From the NCBI RefSeq assembly GCF_047663525.1, contig NC_092591.1, positions 28,367,001 to 28,431,000 on the forward strand: a stretch of DNA of 64,000 nucleotides, read 5' to 3'. A model generated the notes under the pieces. That model searched no databases, was not told the origin of the DNA, and saw nothing but the letters and a program-made list of their open reading frames with translations. A program made the translations under genes and the position numbers. Origin of the DNA: Anas platyrhynchos (lineage: Eukaryota > Chordata > Aves > Anseriformes > Anatidae). Each line of letters opens with the position of its first letter. The stretch's first letter is position 1. Shown in pieces: positions 36,480 through 48,440 of the stretch.

Positions 36480-36597
36480 TGAAAAGCATCTTTTCCTCCT
36501 CTTCCTCCACCCTGCCTGTGAAAAGCATCTTTACCTCCCCTTCCTCCACTCTGCCTCGCACCAGCATCATCCTCCCCTTCTCTCCCACCTCCCTGCC
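36480..36597 (+). repeat. 39-bp tandem duplication plus a decayed third copy
   Basis: Two pyrimidine-rich units each starting GAAAAGCATCTTT lie at 36,480-36,518 and 36,519-36,557 with a few mismatches. A third, weaker copy starting CACCAGCATCATCC follows. Confidence 0.75.
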
Positions 36598-38191
36598 CCA
36601 GGAGGCACCAACATGGCTTTACCAAAAAATGGTCTCAACTCTGCACCAAAAGCTCTTACTGACCTACAAAGCTGCTTGCTTTCATGCACTTTCCTACCTG
36701 CGGCTCCCACCAGGCTCCCGTGTGGATGCTCCCGTACTCGCTCTGAGTCATCCCTGGGGACCGCGGGGCCACCGCCACGGGCTGGTGGCATTTCTGCGTG
36801 AGTCACCCAGGTGAGACAGATTATAGTGAGCTTTATGGTCGTCTTCTCGCTGTTTCAAAACAGAAAGCGGACGAAACAGGTTTGAGGCAGTGTTGGAAGG
36901 TTGCAAAAGATTGAGACAGAAGGCAAAAGTGCACCCTCTTATTTTGTTTTAAAGGGGAAATAAAAGTTCAGCCACGCTGAAATCTGCAGTGAAAAATAAA
37001 TTAAGATTCCCCCTGAGTTCAGCCCAGCCCAAACGTCAGCCCATGTGCTGGGGATGGCTCTGCCAGCTCCTGGCTTGGCAGCAGCCCCTGCTCTCCCTTG
37101 CAGTGTAGAGAGGAGTTTCCAGCAGCTCTCCCTCTGGATGAGCCCGTCACAAAGTGCTGAGCAAGCACCACTGCCACCCACTTGGAGGGGAGAAGCAACC
37201 TTGAACGGCATCTGCATCCACTCGGCTTCATCTTTGGAGTGCTGCGCTGAACTCTTGATCCTCTGAGCTGCTGCGAGCTGGTAAACAAGGAGGGGATGCT
37301 TGGGACGGAGCGCTGCCGCGGCGCGTCTTGGCCAAGTAGTTCTGTGCCTGTAAAACAAGCAAAGAAAATGATGTTTAAATTGACCAGTAGGGAGAAACAG
37401 CACAGAGCAGAATAAATTGCTGAGGCACTGAGGAACCATGCAGAGAAAGCCCTGCACTGAATGAGATGCTTGTATGCTTTGCAGTGTATAGCCACCACTC
37501 GGGCCATGAAGCTGGATGCAGTGGCAGCAGAGAAGCGATTTATACTAAATGGTGTAACATTTCCATCTGGCTCTTCAGCAAAAGGACAGGGGTTTAAATC
37601 TTCACCGAGAAATGAGAGGCCCAAAGGCTTTCTATCTTCTATCATCATGTTGTTGTCTCTGCTGTCATTGGTCCTACTCGAGAGCATAGGTCCAGCTCTG
37701 TGTGTTTGGCAGCCTTTTTCCCCTGCTGAATCAATCCGATATCTCCAGCAGCTCATTCCCCACCATCACAGCAGAGCTGTGCCTTGGCACAAATGCTGCA
37801 AGCCACCCCCTGCAGCCTGCTGCCTCTGCAGACCCCCAAAAGCATCCATGGGTGAGCTGCTTGTCAGGCTGCATTGCCCATGCCATGCCACACCCCAGGA
37901 CATGCAGCATCCCTCCTCCTGCCACAGCCATCAGTGCCTGCCCATCCCCTGCTCAGCCTCGCTCCTGCAGGCTCACCCTGCCTTTGGGAAGAGGATGGCA
38001 ATGCTGGGGAAGGTGCGTTACATATGGGTAGGGTGTGCAGTTGCAGTTTTGCATATAGAAGTCTCAGCTACATGTTTGAGGAGCCCTCCTGCAGCTTCTC
38101 CATGCCAGCAAGATCCCGTTTCAGTGATCCCCACCACCATGCAAGCGACTGAAGTATTTCAACAGAGGCTTTCTTTTGAAATCAGGAGGGG

Positions 38192-38220
<29 letters not shown>
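38192..38220 (+). repeat. Poly(A) tract, 29 nt
   Basis: Longest A homopolymer in the window. It may be the tail of an unrecognised retroposon; no target-site duplication was identified. Confidence 0.95.
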
Positions 38221-38224
<4 letters not shown>

Positions 38225-38381
38225 AGCAGTTTTAGCTAATCCTTCCCCCTGTGTATATTGTTTGTGTACATGCACGCCTGGCTGGCCATCCACGTGCATG
38301 CACGGGGGAATGCTAAACTCCCACCCCCCAAAAAGAAGAACAAAGTGGGGCAGCAAACCAATCCCTCCAGGAACAATTGAA

Positions 38382-38400
38382 ATATATATATATATATATT
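38382..38400 (+). repeat. (AT)n microsatellite
   Basis: Short alternating AT tract of about 19 bp. Confidence 0.9.
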
Positions 38401-41400
38401 CCCCTAGAAAGGCGGCCTCGCAAAGGACTTTCTAGCTCATCGTCTGGGCCCAAGACTTCCTTGTAAGAGGCTGCTGGGCTTGTTGCAACATATTCCAGGT
38501 GTGTAAGCGATGCCCTGCCTTGCGCCTTGCACAGCAAAGCGCCTGGGGCTCCAAGTGAGCAGGGAGGAGAGGAGGGAGAGGTGCGGGTGTTCAAATTAAA
38601 TGAAGCAGAAAGAGAAAGCTGGGACCCGCAGCGCCCAGGGCAGCGCAAATTGAACAGGTTGGACCTGATGGCAGCACAAGGAAGGCAACAGGAGGGATTC
38701 TCTGGCTCGTGGAGCAGGGCAAGCTGGCCAAGGAGCCAAGCTTGGAAAGCTCAGGCAGGGGGACAGGGGGTTATTTGGGGCTGGAGGAGATAAACTTCAA
38801 AATAAAGGGCTAATTCTTTGTTGTTGTGGTAAAGGGAGGCAAAAGGGTGCATAGGGCGTGTGTCTCTGCCTGTCTGCTCATGCTCTGCTTGCTGCTGGGG
38901 TCCCCGGCATCACTCACTGCTCTGGGTGCCCACTTTTCTGGGGCAGGCTCTGTCCCCTCAGAGAACCCGGGGCACTGTGATGGGCTGTGAATGAGTACAG
39001 AGAGACAAACACCATGCTCCAGGGGCGTGGGGATGCTGGCTGATATTACACATGGCATCCTCTTCTTTCCTTCCCCAGGAACATCCCCATTGCTGGGAGG
39101 CCATCAGAAAACCATGGCACAGCCTAAGGAGGGTCACCACCATTCTTTCCAGCTTCAAATTTAAAACAAAACACAAAAAAAAAAAAAAAAAAAAGGAAAA
39201 TTCCCATTTTTAAGAATGATTTTTCAGGGTGGCCTCACTACACTGGTTGCCAGAGGGTTTCCAGATCCTTCTTCTGGAGGGACTCAGCACATAGGCCGAT
39301 GATGGTTTCCTCACAGCTCTGACCTGAAGCCTCAGCTGAAGGGAGCAGAGGAACCACAGGGAACAGAGGTGCTCAAGAGCTGGAGGACCTGTTGTGGGAG
39401 AGAAGGTGAAGCAGGGGAGCTTCTAGACAACCCCCCAGGGAGGGCAGCAGCATTGGCAACAGGACTTGGGCATCCCTGCATGGGGTGCCAGGTAAGGGTT
39501 TGCCTTCCTCTGCAGCAGTGATGGACTGGAGGAACCCCCTCTTCTTTAATTAGTGATGCCCAGGAAATTAGAGAGCCCCCTCTTGTAGAAGGAGCTCTGG
39601 GTGGAAGATAGATGGCTCCCAAGCTTTGCAATGGGTCTAGAAGGTCACAGAGTCATTCAGGTCATGACTGTTTGCTGTTCCTTTTTTTTTTTTTTTCCCT
39701 AATATTTTCCTACTGCTCCTTCTATCTGGCCTCTATATCACAATCCTGTGAAACACAGCCAGAAGGGAGGGGACTTTGCTTTGAGGAGTGAAACCCTTAG
39801 CTACTACTGCCTTAGGCAAAAAAAAAATAAAAAAAAAAATAAAGTGACAAGGTAAACCAGCATCCTTTCTGAACCTGGTTTGAGCTCTGTAGGTGTAGGT
39901 ACAGGAGTCAGCTGGTGGCCCCATGGCAGAAGTGGTCCAACATGGTCCTCAGGGTGGGATGTAGGGGCACAACTCTGTTCCCTGCTGCTCGAAACCTGCC
40001 TGGTGGGGTGCACCCCAGGGCTGAAGGAGCAGCTTGCGGGTGCTTTGTCGGGCTGAGGGATGAAAAGCAGTGCTAACCACGCCGTGTTTTGGTGGGTGAG
40101 CTCTGCCCGTGCGTGTGCTCGCTCACCGTGCAGCACAACGACTCTGCGCTGCTAATTCAGACCTGTAGGCATTACGGCAGTGTAAACGGTGCCTAGTCAT
40201 AATAATAATTAATAAACATGCTGAAACAAAAACGTTCTCCTTGTTTAATTAACATTGGTCTTCAGCGGCTTTATCTTGGGGTGAGTGGCTACTTTGTCAG
40301 TGCTCTGCCTTCACGCCCCACCTTGACCTCCATGGACACGTCTCCCCTGCGCAGACGGGAAGGTCTCTTTTTTGCTCAAGCTCTGACCAAATGACTTTGA
40401 ACCAGCAGTTTGCAGACTGCCTCTCATCTAAGACAAAGGCTACAGGAACAGAAATAGCAGCTGAAGAAGCCCAGTAGCTCTCTTTGCCTTGCTGGGAATG
40501 GAATGAGGCTGAAACCAGTGACAAACACTGGAGCTAGAGGAACAAAAAAGTGCAAAGCTTTGGGGCAAACAGAAAGAGGCTCAAAAATAATGAATGGCTT
40601 GGAGAGAGGCTAGCAGTGTCCTGAAGCAATGAACACACATTTTTACACCCTATGTGATTCACCTCAGGAGCCCACTGCTGCAAGAGGGAATTGCAGCCTG
40701 AGCTCAGGCAGGGTTGGGAATGGAGAGGGGACCCCTGAGGGCTGCGAAGCATCCCAAGCATACATCAGGTATCAGCTGGCAATGTCCAAAAACCTTGCAG
40801 CTATAAAAAGAGATACACCAGTATTAGGCATGAAGACCTTACTCCAAAGCCACTGCCAGGTTTGGGTGGCACTGAGCAGCCTGCAGGACCTGAACAGGGT
40901 GTCAGTGCCCACCAGGCAGGTAAGGAGCCCCCATCCCATCACGGTCACTCCCCCCTCCCACCATCCAGCCACCCCACATGGATGGATTCCCCACCAGGGA
41001 CATTTCATTGGCCATGCCCAATGCTGTGTGGCCATCAGCCAAGCCAAATCAGGCGGTTGGAAGCACACAGCGAGCCCCAGCCTTGCTCACAGCTCATTAT
41101 CAGGGGACTGAAGGCTCAGCCCTTGACCTCCTGCAAGCAGATGGGGATGAAAAGCATCCCGGGCAGGAGCAGGGTGGGCGTTCGCCTTCCCCACACTCTG
41201 ACCTCCACTGCTTTGAAGAAGAGCATCCGTAATCTTTATGAGGCCTTGGAGATAGGAGCGCTCCAGGCACACGCAAGCCATCTGCTCCCATTTTCCTCTG
41301 CTTTCCCATCAAATCCCTCCCTGCTGACCCAATCCAAGCTGAAGTCCTTGCCTTCACAGTAAAGACTTATAGGGCCATACATCCCAACAGCAAAGCCAGG

Positions 41401-44400
41401 TAAATTCAAGGTCCTGGGCACCTTCCAAAAGTAACTGGAGGAGAAGAGATGAGGTGGAGAAGAGCAGAAGGATGGCCATGCTCAGAGGTGAGGACAAGCA
41501 GGTGAGTGGGGACAGTGTCACCCTAATGCTTTGCACCTCCAAGAAGCGCCCTGCTCCCCTGTGGGGCTTTAATGCAGGCATATGGACCACAGGGGTCAGA
41601 GTGTGCATTAGGCTTTGGGCAAATGCATAATTCCCAGGGCCTTGTTACTGCCAAAGCTAAAAAGTAGGTAAATCACTTGTAGTGGGCTTTGTGGAAGGCA
41701 AAATGGGGAATATATGGGAAAAGAGAGGGCTCATAGCACCTAGATGTGGCCTGAACCACCTGGCCAGGTGGGCTGTAGGTCCAAGCCGGACCCTGGGGGG
41801 GCCATGGAGGGACTTCCCAGCAGATCCCAGCCTGGGTCAGGCACGGGCAGCACGAAGGGTTTGGACTTGCCGAAACGGGGCCGGGAAGGGGGTGCTGGGG
41901 ACCTGCATGGGGCGGGCAGGGCTGCGCCGGCCGTGCCCTCTCCTTCCATTGAGATGCAGGAGATAGGGCTGCGGCTCACGCGGGTACACCGGGGCTGCAA
42001 ACACGCATGCAGGCTCTTGCAGGCTTCCTGCCGGGGATCTGCTGTCCTCCTGGTGGGTTTGTTTTAATGAGAACTCCTTGTAATCACCCCTGTGAAACTC
42101 AGGGTGGGGAGCTGTTACTTATTAACGCCCGCTCTTTCCAGGGAGCATGCAACAGGGGATCTGCTGGGAGAATCAGCCTCGGATGGGCTGCAGCATGCCA
42201 TGGTGTGGCCGAGGTGTGTGCACACACTTGTGCATGCACGCACGCCTGTGCACGCTCATCCTCACGCCTGGTCTCAGATGCTACCGCCAACACACCTCCG
42301 CCACCGCGTCCCGGGTTTTCTGCTGGTCCTTTAAGCCCTCTGCGCCAGCCTGCAGAGCAGGAATGATAGCAGAGGTGCAAAAGTCCTTTCTGGTGATTAA
42401 TGCATCATGTGTACAAAGAAGGTCTGTGGTGAACGGAGGCTGGAGCCGGGATTAATTGCATACCTTGAAGTGGAGAGATTTATGTAAGGAAACAGACTTG
42501 GCGGGCTGCCCCGCTCCGGGCTGTGTTTACCTGCCTGCGCCTCCACACCTGTCATGCTGCAGCAGCAAAATATTATTTAATAACATTTGAAGGGAGATCT
42601 TAATAGCTGGGCTCCCTCCCCGCCTCACCCCACCTCCACGGGTGCAGCAGTGAAGCTCGGCCTTACTTTTCCAGTGTTTTGGTGGGATCTGTGCCTGACC
42701 AGCCAGTCGAGGTGCTTGTGTTCCCGGGGGTCTCTCCCAAATGATTAAGCTCCAGTAATTGAAAATACCAGCCCATGGTGGTCTCCACGTGTGCCCATCT
42801 CCTAGGGTCATCCCACTGCAAGGTAAGCTGGAGGTCTCAGAGCAGGTCTCAGCCCAAAACACCCAACCTGGCCAGCCAGGGCTTTGCTCCAGGCATGATC
42901 CAAGCTCATGGGCTCCATGCAGGAGCAATCGCCTGTGTTTATATGTGGACAACACAGCTCCAACTGCTCAGCATGTCCATTCAAATAAGAGACAAATATT
43001 TGGTACAGCCCAGTTCAGAAATGCTTGAGCATGTCTCTTGAAAGGGATTTGGATATTAATTGCAGTCTGTTTGTTGATTTGCATGCTTATCAACGAGGGA
43101 CAAGACCAAATAAAACCCCACAGGTCTCGAATGGGAGCACTTAGGGATTTTCTTCTTATCGACAAACCCTCTTGGTGATTATAAGCAAATAAGTCAGTGC
43201 TAAGGACAGTTGGAGGGGGGAAAGAGAAGTGCTTCCCACCTGCCAGAGCTTAGTCACTCCAGACCAGAGCTTCCCTTCTGGATGGAGACAACACCACACA
43301 CCAATTATCCTCAGCATTTCCCCCCTGTCAGGAAGGCTCTGGAGCTTGACCTGTGTTTGGCATCTGCTCCTGCCCTTGGCTTTAAACAATGCAGGTCTTG
43401 AGTAGGCTGAATGCAATAAGGGGCTTGACCTGACTCTTACTACGTTGTGTAATTGTGGTTTTTTAGTGTGTTCCTCTCACGCCAAGACAGACCCTGGTGT
43501 AGACACATGTCCCTACCACCCTGCTTGGATACTGATGTTTGCAAGGACTTCAATATGGGTTCAGCCGTCATTCCCAAATATAAGCCAGCCAGCCTCAAGC
43601 CATTAAATGACACCGTACCAAATTAAGGAATCACTGCCATCACTTCTGGAAAGCAAGGACTCTATTTTGTGCCCTGTTGGTGCAGCGTAGCCAGGGTGTC
43701 CTGATACCACCCAAACACAAGCACAGCCAGTGTGAGGTCAAACGAAGCTCCGTTCCCTCTGCTAATTGCCCCAAAGTTTGATGTTTTCTCTTCCCAAATG
43801 AAAACTTTCCACTAACTCAGACTGTCCTAAACCTGGTTCCTTTCTGCATTATTGAAGGAAAACATTGTGGGATTGTTTTTTGTTCTTTTTTTTTACCCCC
43901 ACAGGACAAACTTCAAAGGAGCAATGGAGACCTCCCCATTTCCATATGAAAAGAACAAGAGACCTGTTCTCCAGGGCCACTGCATGCATCCTGCTTCATT
44001 TCGCAGATAACCTCAGTGGGGGGCTCCGGAGGGGGATGTGTGGCCAGGGGGACAAGGTTCCCCAAGGTTAATCACAAACCGCTCGTCACAGCAGCGGCTG
44101 ATTGATGGGCACCATTAATCACTGCCCAGCCAGGCTGGAGGGGACACGGGAGCTGTGGGGACAGGGAGAGGGTGCCAGGACAGGAACGGTGACACCCAGC
44201 CAGTGCTGCTGGAAGCACCGAGAGCCTGGGGAGAATGGGTATCACGGGGTGGTTTTGTAGGTGAACAAGTGTATGGCACCTTGCAGCAACGGAGACAGAA
44301 AGGAGCAGGTCTCTCCAGCCCTTGGAAATCCCCCTGGCTTCCAGCAGGGAGTCAGGATTTGGGATCCTGGCAGGGCCTGGGCCAAGGTAGGGGTGGGTTT

Positions 44401-45866
44401 GTCTCACAGCCGTAAGGCAATTAACAGATTTTCCATCCTCTTTATGGACTGAAATCCACTGAGATTTTTATAGGAACAACAAAGGCAGTAAAAGCCACAC
44501 AAGTGAGATCAGTTGAGGACCTTGTGCATTTACAGGCTGGGTACCAGCATGTGCTTTTTCTTTCATTCCTGACAACTTCATACACTTTTTCTTTCATTCT
44601 GTTCCTAGCTGCTGCTCAGACTTTTGGTCAGGCTCTGCCTGCAGTAATAAAATTTGCATCCGTGTTAACTACCTGGATGCAAATGACAGTAAGGACTTGC
44701 AGCAGAGCTTACTATGCTGCGATTTAACCTGCTGCGGTACAGGAGCAAGCCATGCTTTCCACTACAGACATATCAGCTTTGCTCGGGTGACCATGCCAGC
44801 AGGCTTGTGATGATGTCTTTGCTTCCAACACAGGCTGAAGAGCAGCTCGTGGCCTCAGGAGATGGCTACATTTTCAGGTTTTGCTCCTGCAGTGTCAAGG
44901 ATTTGGATCCTTGGATCTGGCTGCTTGGACATGAAAAACATCCCAGCCAGCTCTCACTGGATGCATTTAGTGCCATTTAAAGATACAGGTTTCATGGCCA
45001 GTGGGTGAAGTTGTGGGTTTTTTTGATTTAATCTGTGCTATAGATTGGGTACATTGACAGCCAGCAATGAAGCAGGGTCCATTTCTGATACTGCCTCATG
45101 CATTTCTACAGGCTCGATGCAAAGACCACTGAAAGCTGTGCCAGCCTGGACTTCAGTGAACTTTGGGCTGAATACGTGTTATTTCAGAGTTGGCTTCTTT
45201 GGGAGGGGAAGTGCTTCAGCCTCCATGAGCACTCAGGTATATAGGGCAGAAGGCAACTCATCTACCTCTGACCACCTACAACTGGCTACAACTGATGCAT
45301 CTGCTCACCACGGACCCACCTACAGCCGTCAGGAGGGACGGGCATCACCCAGGGGCAGCTGATCCCATGTGAAATAGTCATCCTAGAGCAGGCAGAATGA
45401 CCACCTCTGTCTTCATGGGCTATTAAAGCTGATGACTAGTTAAATGACTAACTTGAAGTAGACACCACACTCCTAGATGGCCAAAGGGAGATGTTTGTGC
45501 TGGATTTTTATCATCTCTTGTCGCACCCAGGAAGGCCTCTTTCACCAGGGGTGGTTGGCTTTGAGATGGGATTTCTGCTTAGGGGGGAAAAGATGATCAG
45601 AAAATACATTTTACTTTGATTTTATGTTATCTTTTTCAGTAGCCAAGGCTTGTGAACACAGTCATTTTGTTTCCAAATGACCACCTCTGATCCCTGTGTA
45701 GGGCTGTATAATTCAGGAATTATTCTGAATTAACTTATGTATGTCAGTTACCTCAGCCCAGCAAGACTTCTCTTCTCTTTGCTCCTGTCCAGGACAGCAT
45801 TGAGTTCTTCCCCAATGAGGAACTTGTAGATGTACATTCCCTATGTAGAACAGCATTAAATAAATA

Positions 45867-45989
<123 letters not shown>

Positions 45990-48299
45990 AGATAAGAGAT
46001 ATAAGTCTGTGTTAAAATAACTGCCATCATTGCCAAATTTCTACGTGGCTGGGCCCTTACAGAATGGTGTCTCATGGGGGTCTATGGAAAGCTTCTGCTT
46101 CAACCTGTGCTTCCACTCACTGGCCTGGGTGAACTGACATCTTTTACCATCACCGCCTCATTTTTTCCTTCTGAATATTAATATATTTTTCCTTCTGAAT
46201 ATTATTCCTGCCTGATGAAATCTGCATCTTGAACTAAATCAACAGGGACAAAGGTGGGCTGGGCATCTCAGAGCAGGCGGCTTCTTTTTGTTGGAGGCAT
46301 GGTCCTTGGGCCTGGAAACATCTCTAAGCCGGGGTTGTTTTGCCATCCTGGGTGCATGTTTCAACGGCAACATTATTGTAAAACAGCTTTGTGTTTACTT
46401 TGTGTACAGAAAAGATAAAATCAGCATTTATATGCAAACATGAACCAACAAGGAATTTCAAAATCCTGCCATTTCACTCCTCTGAGAAGGAGAGCCAGGG
46501 TTATTGTGTAACCAGAAACATCTGAAAGCAGGGGATTTTCTGGGTCTAAATTCAATTTAGATTATAAGAGGCTAATTTAGGATCTGACTGTATCACCTTG
46601 GGCAGCCAAAATAGGATTTGAAACACGGGGAGACAAGGACTTTGGGGTGTTCAAAACTCTGTTTTGAACAACCCGGTACATCAAGCACAGGGAGTGAGGG
46701 CTTTCATGGGGATTTCACTGTTTAAGGACTGTATCATGCCCCCATGCTTTTTGGATTGCTCAGGGACACAAGTGGGGCTTGGGGTAAAGGCAGTGAGGAC
46801 CTTCCCTCCCAGCCCATGTTGGTTTTTAATTCTTCTCAGGCCGCTCTGTTATAAAGGAGTGAAAAATATCATGCAGGACAGTAAGGACGATGCCATCAGA
46901 GCCGGAGCTGCTGTGCTATTTGCAGCTGTGGGGAGATTGTTCCAAAGAAATGCTCAAAATTTTTCTGAAAGAAAATACCTATTGTAAAAACTTCAGGATG
47001 CAGGTGTCGGGGGGGATTTCTCCACCAGAAAACATCCCCAGTGCAGGCTATGGCTGGGTGTTTGCTCCTCACAGGTCCATGTGCCCATGCACAGGTGCCT
47101 TCTGCCACTCCAGCCCCATACCAGTCTCCACATCCTCTGCAGGGACAGCTGCTACTGGCATTTGTACAGGGTGGAAAAGCAGCTACGCTCTCTTTTGAGG
47201 TCAAATCTGTAAAATCTCTCTGCATCCTGCCTCCCCTGGCTTGCTGTGGGACGTTGGGCAGGTTAATCCACCCCTGAGCACATGCCACCCTCTGATAATG
47301 TCCCTGTGCTCATGTCCCCAGTGTCACTGCTGCACCTCTGGGGCGGGGGGGGCAAGAGGGCACTTCTGGCCCAAAGCTGCCCCTTCCCCATGGGCACTCT
47401 CTCTCCCCTCACCCCATTCCCCGCTGGGTTTATTTACACTGGGACATGGGGATAAATGAGAGGAAGGAGGAAGGAAAGGTCGCCTAGGTGGTGGTCACAA
47501 AAGGGGACGTTGTGCCTCCAGGGAGGGAGCGGAAAGGCCCAGGGAGACACGGGAGCACTTTGAAGTGGTTTGAATGAAAGAAGGGACAGAGGGAAGAGGG
47601 GAGGGGACAACACCAAAACTCGAAAGACAACAAAACCTCTCCCAGCTGGGACGCAAGTCAGGATGGTCTATTTATTTAGATGGATGGAGCCCAGCACAAT
47701 GCACTGTGGCTGGGAGCCCTTGTCCCCACCCTCCTTGCCTCTCACTTTCTTCCCTTTTTTCCATTTTCATTCTTTCCTTCACTCCCCCGATCTCTGCTTC
47801 CAATTTCTTTCCCTTTCTCCAAGAAAGGAAGTGGGATGGTATATGATGTGACCTTAATTTAAAGGCAGGAGGGGGGAAGGCTGAAGGCAGTAGCAGAGAA
47901 AAATGGCCCTCAGAGTGGGCAAGGGATGCTTATGGCTGTTAACACCAGGTGAATCCCATCCCTCTGCACTCTTTTAGGAGTATAAACCTGGAGTGTTCAA
48001 GCTACCCTTGTGGCTGGAGTAGTTTGGGGATAAGCATCCCCATGCATCCCCAGATGTCATCGCTGTACTTATGATGACATAATTCAGGAATCAGATGGAG
48101 AGCGGATCTGACCCTGGCACCTTGAAGGGGCAGCTGCAATGGTGAGACAAAGCAATTAGCTGATGAGTACCTCATCAGCTGAAGTGGTCACCTCATCTTG
48201 CTGGGCTGGAGGAGTACAAGGATGCAGTTATGCAGTCATACCTGATGCAGAACAGGCACGGAGACATCAAGCATCTGTTCAAGGGAACCAAGAAACAAA
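45990..48299. other. Intergenic, no gene seen
   Basis: Unique sequence. A 19-bp phrase (TTTTTCCTTCTGAATATTA) occurs twice, near 46,162-46,180 and 46,186-46,204. A pyrimidine tract lies at about 47,748-47,825. No coding features are recognised. Confidence 0.65.
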
Positions 48300-48440
48300 G
48301 TTTCCATCCCTGGAAGTGCTCATGGCCAGGCTGGATTGGGCTTTGGGCAACCTGGTCTGGTGGGTGGTGCCCTTACCCATGGCAGGGAGCTGGAATTATA
48401 TATTTAAGGTCCCTTCCAGTTCAAACCATTCTATGATTGT
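48300..48440 (+). mobile_element. CR1 LINE 3' end
   Basis: This is the clearest CR1 in the window: CATCCCTGGAAGTGCTCATG, GCCAGGCTGGATTGGGCTTT, GGGCAACCTGGTCTGGTGGG, ACCCATGGCAGGGAGCTGGA, then AAGGTCCCTTCCAGTTCAAA and CCATTCTATGATTG. The last reaches the octamer terminus of the element. It is 5' truncated and plus-oriented. Confidence 0.93.

Noticed and set aside
37019-37756. 245-codon open frame on the minus strand
   Set aside because: It overlaps the plus-strand frame, lacks family resemblance and has no promoter or splice context.
37461-38435. 324-codon open frame on the plus strand
   Set aside because: It reads through a 29-A run (poly-Lys) and an AT repeat, overlaps a 245-codon antisense frame, and has no recognisable domain or codon bias.
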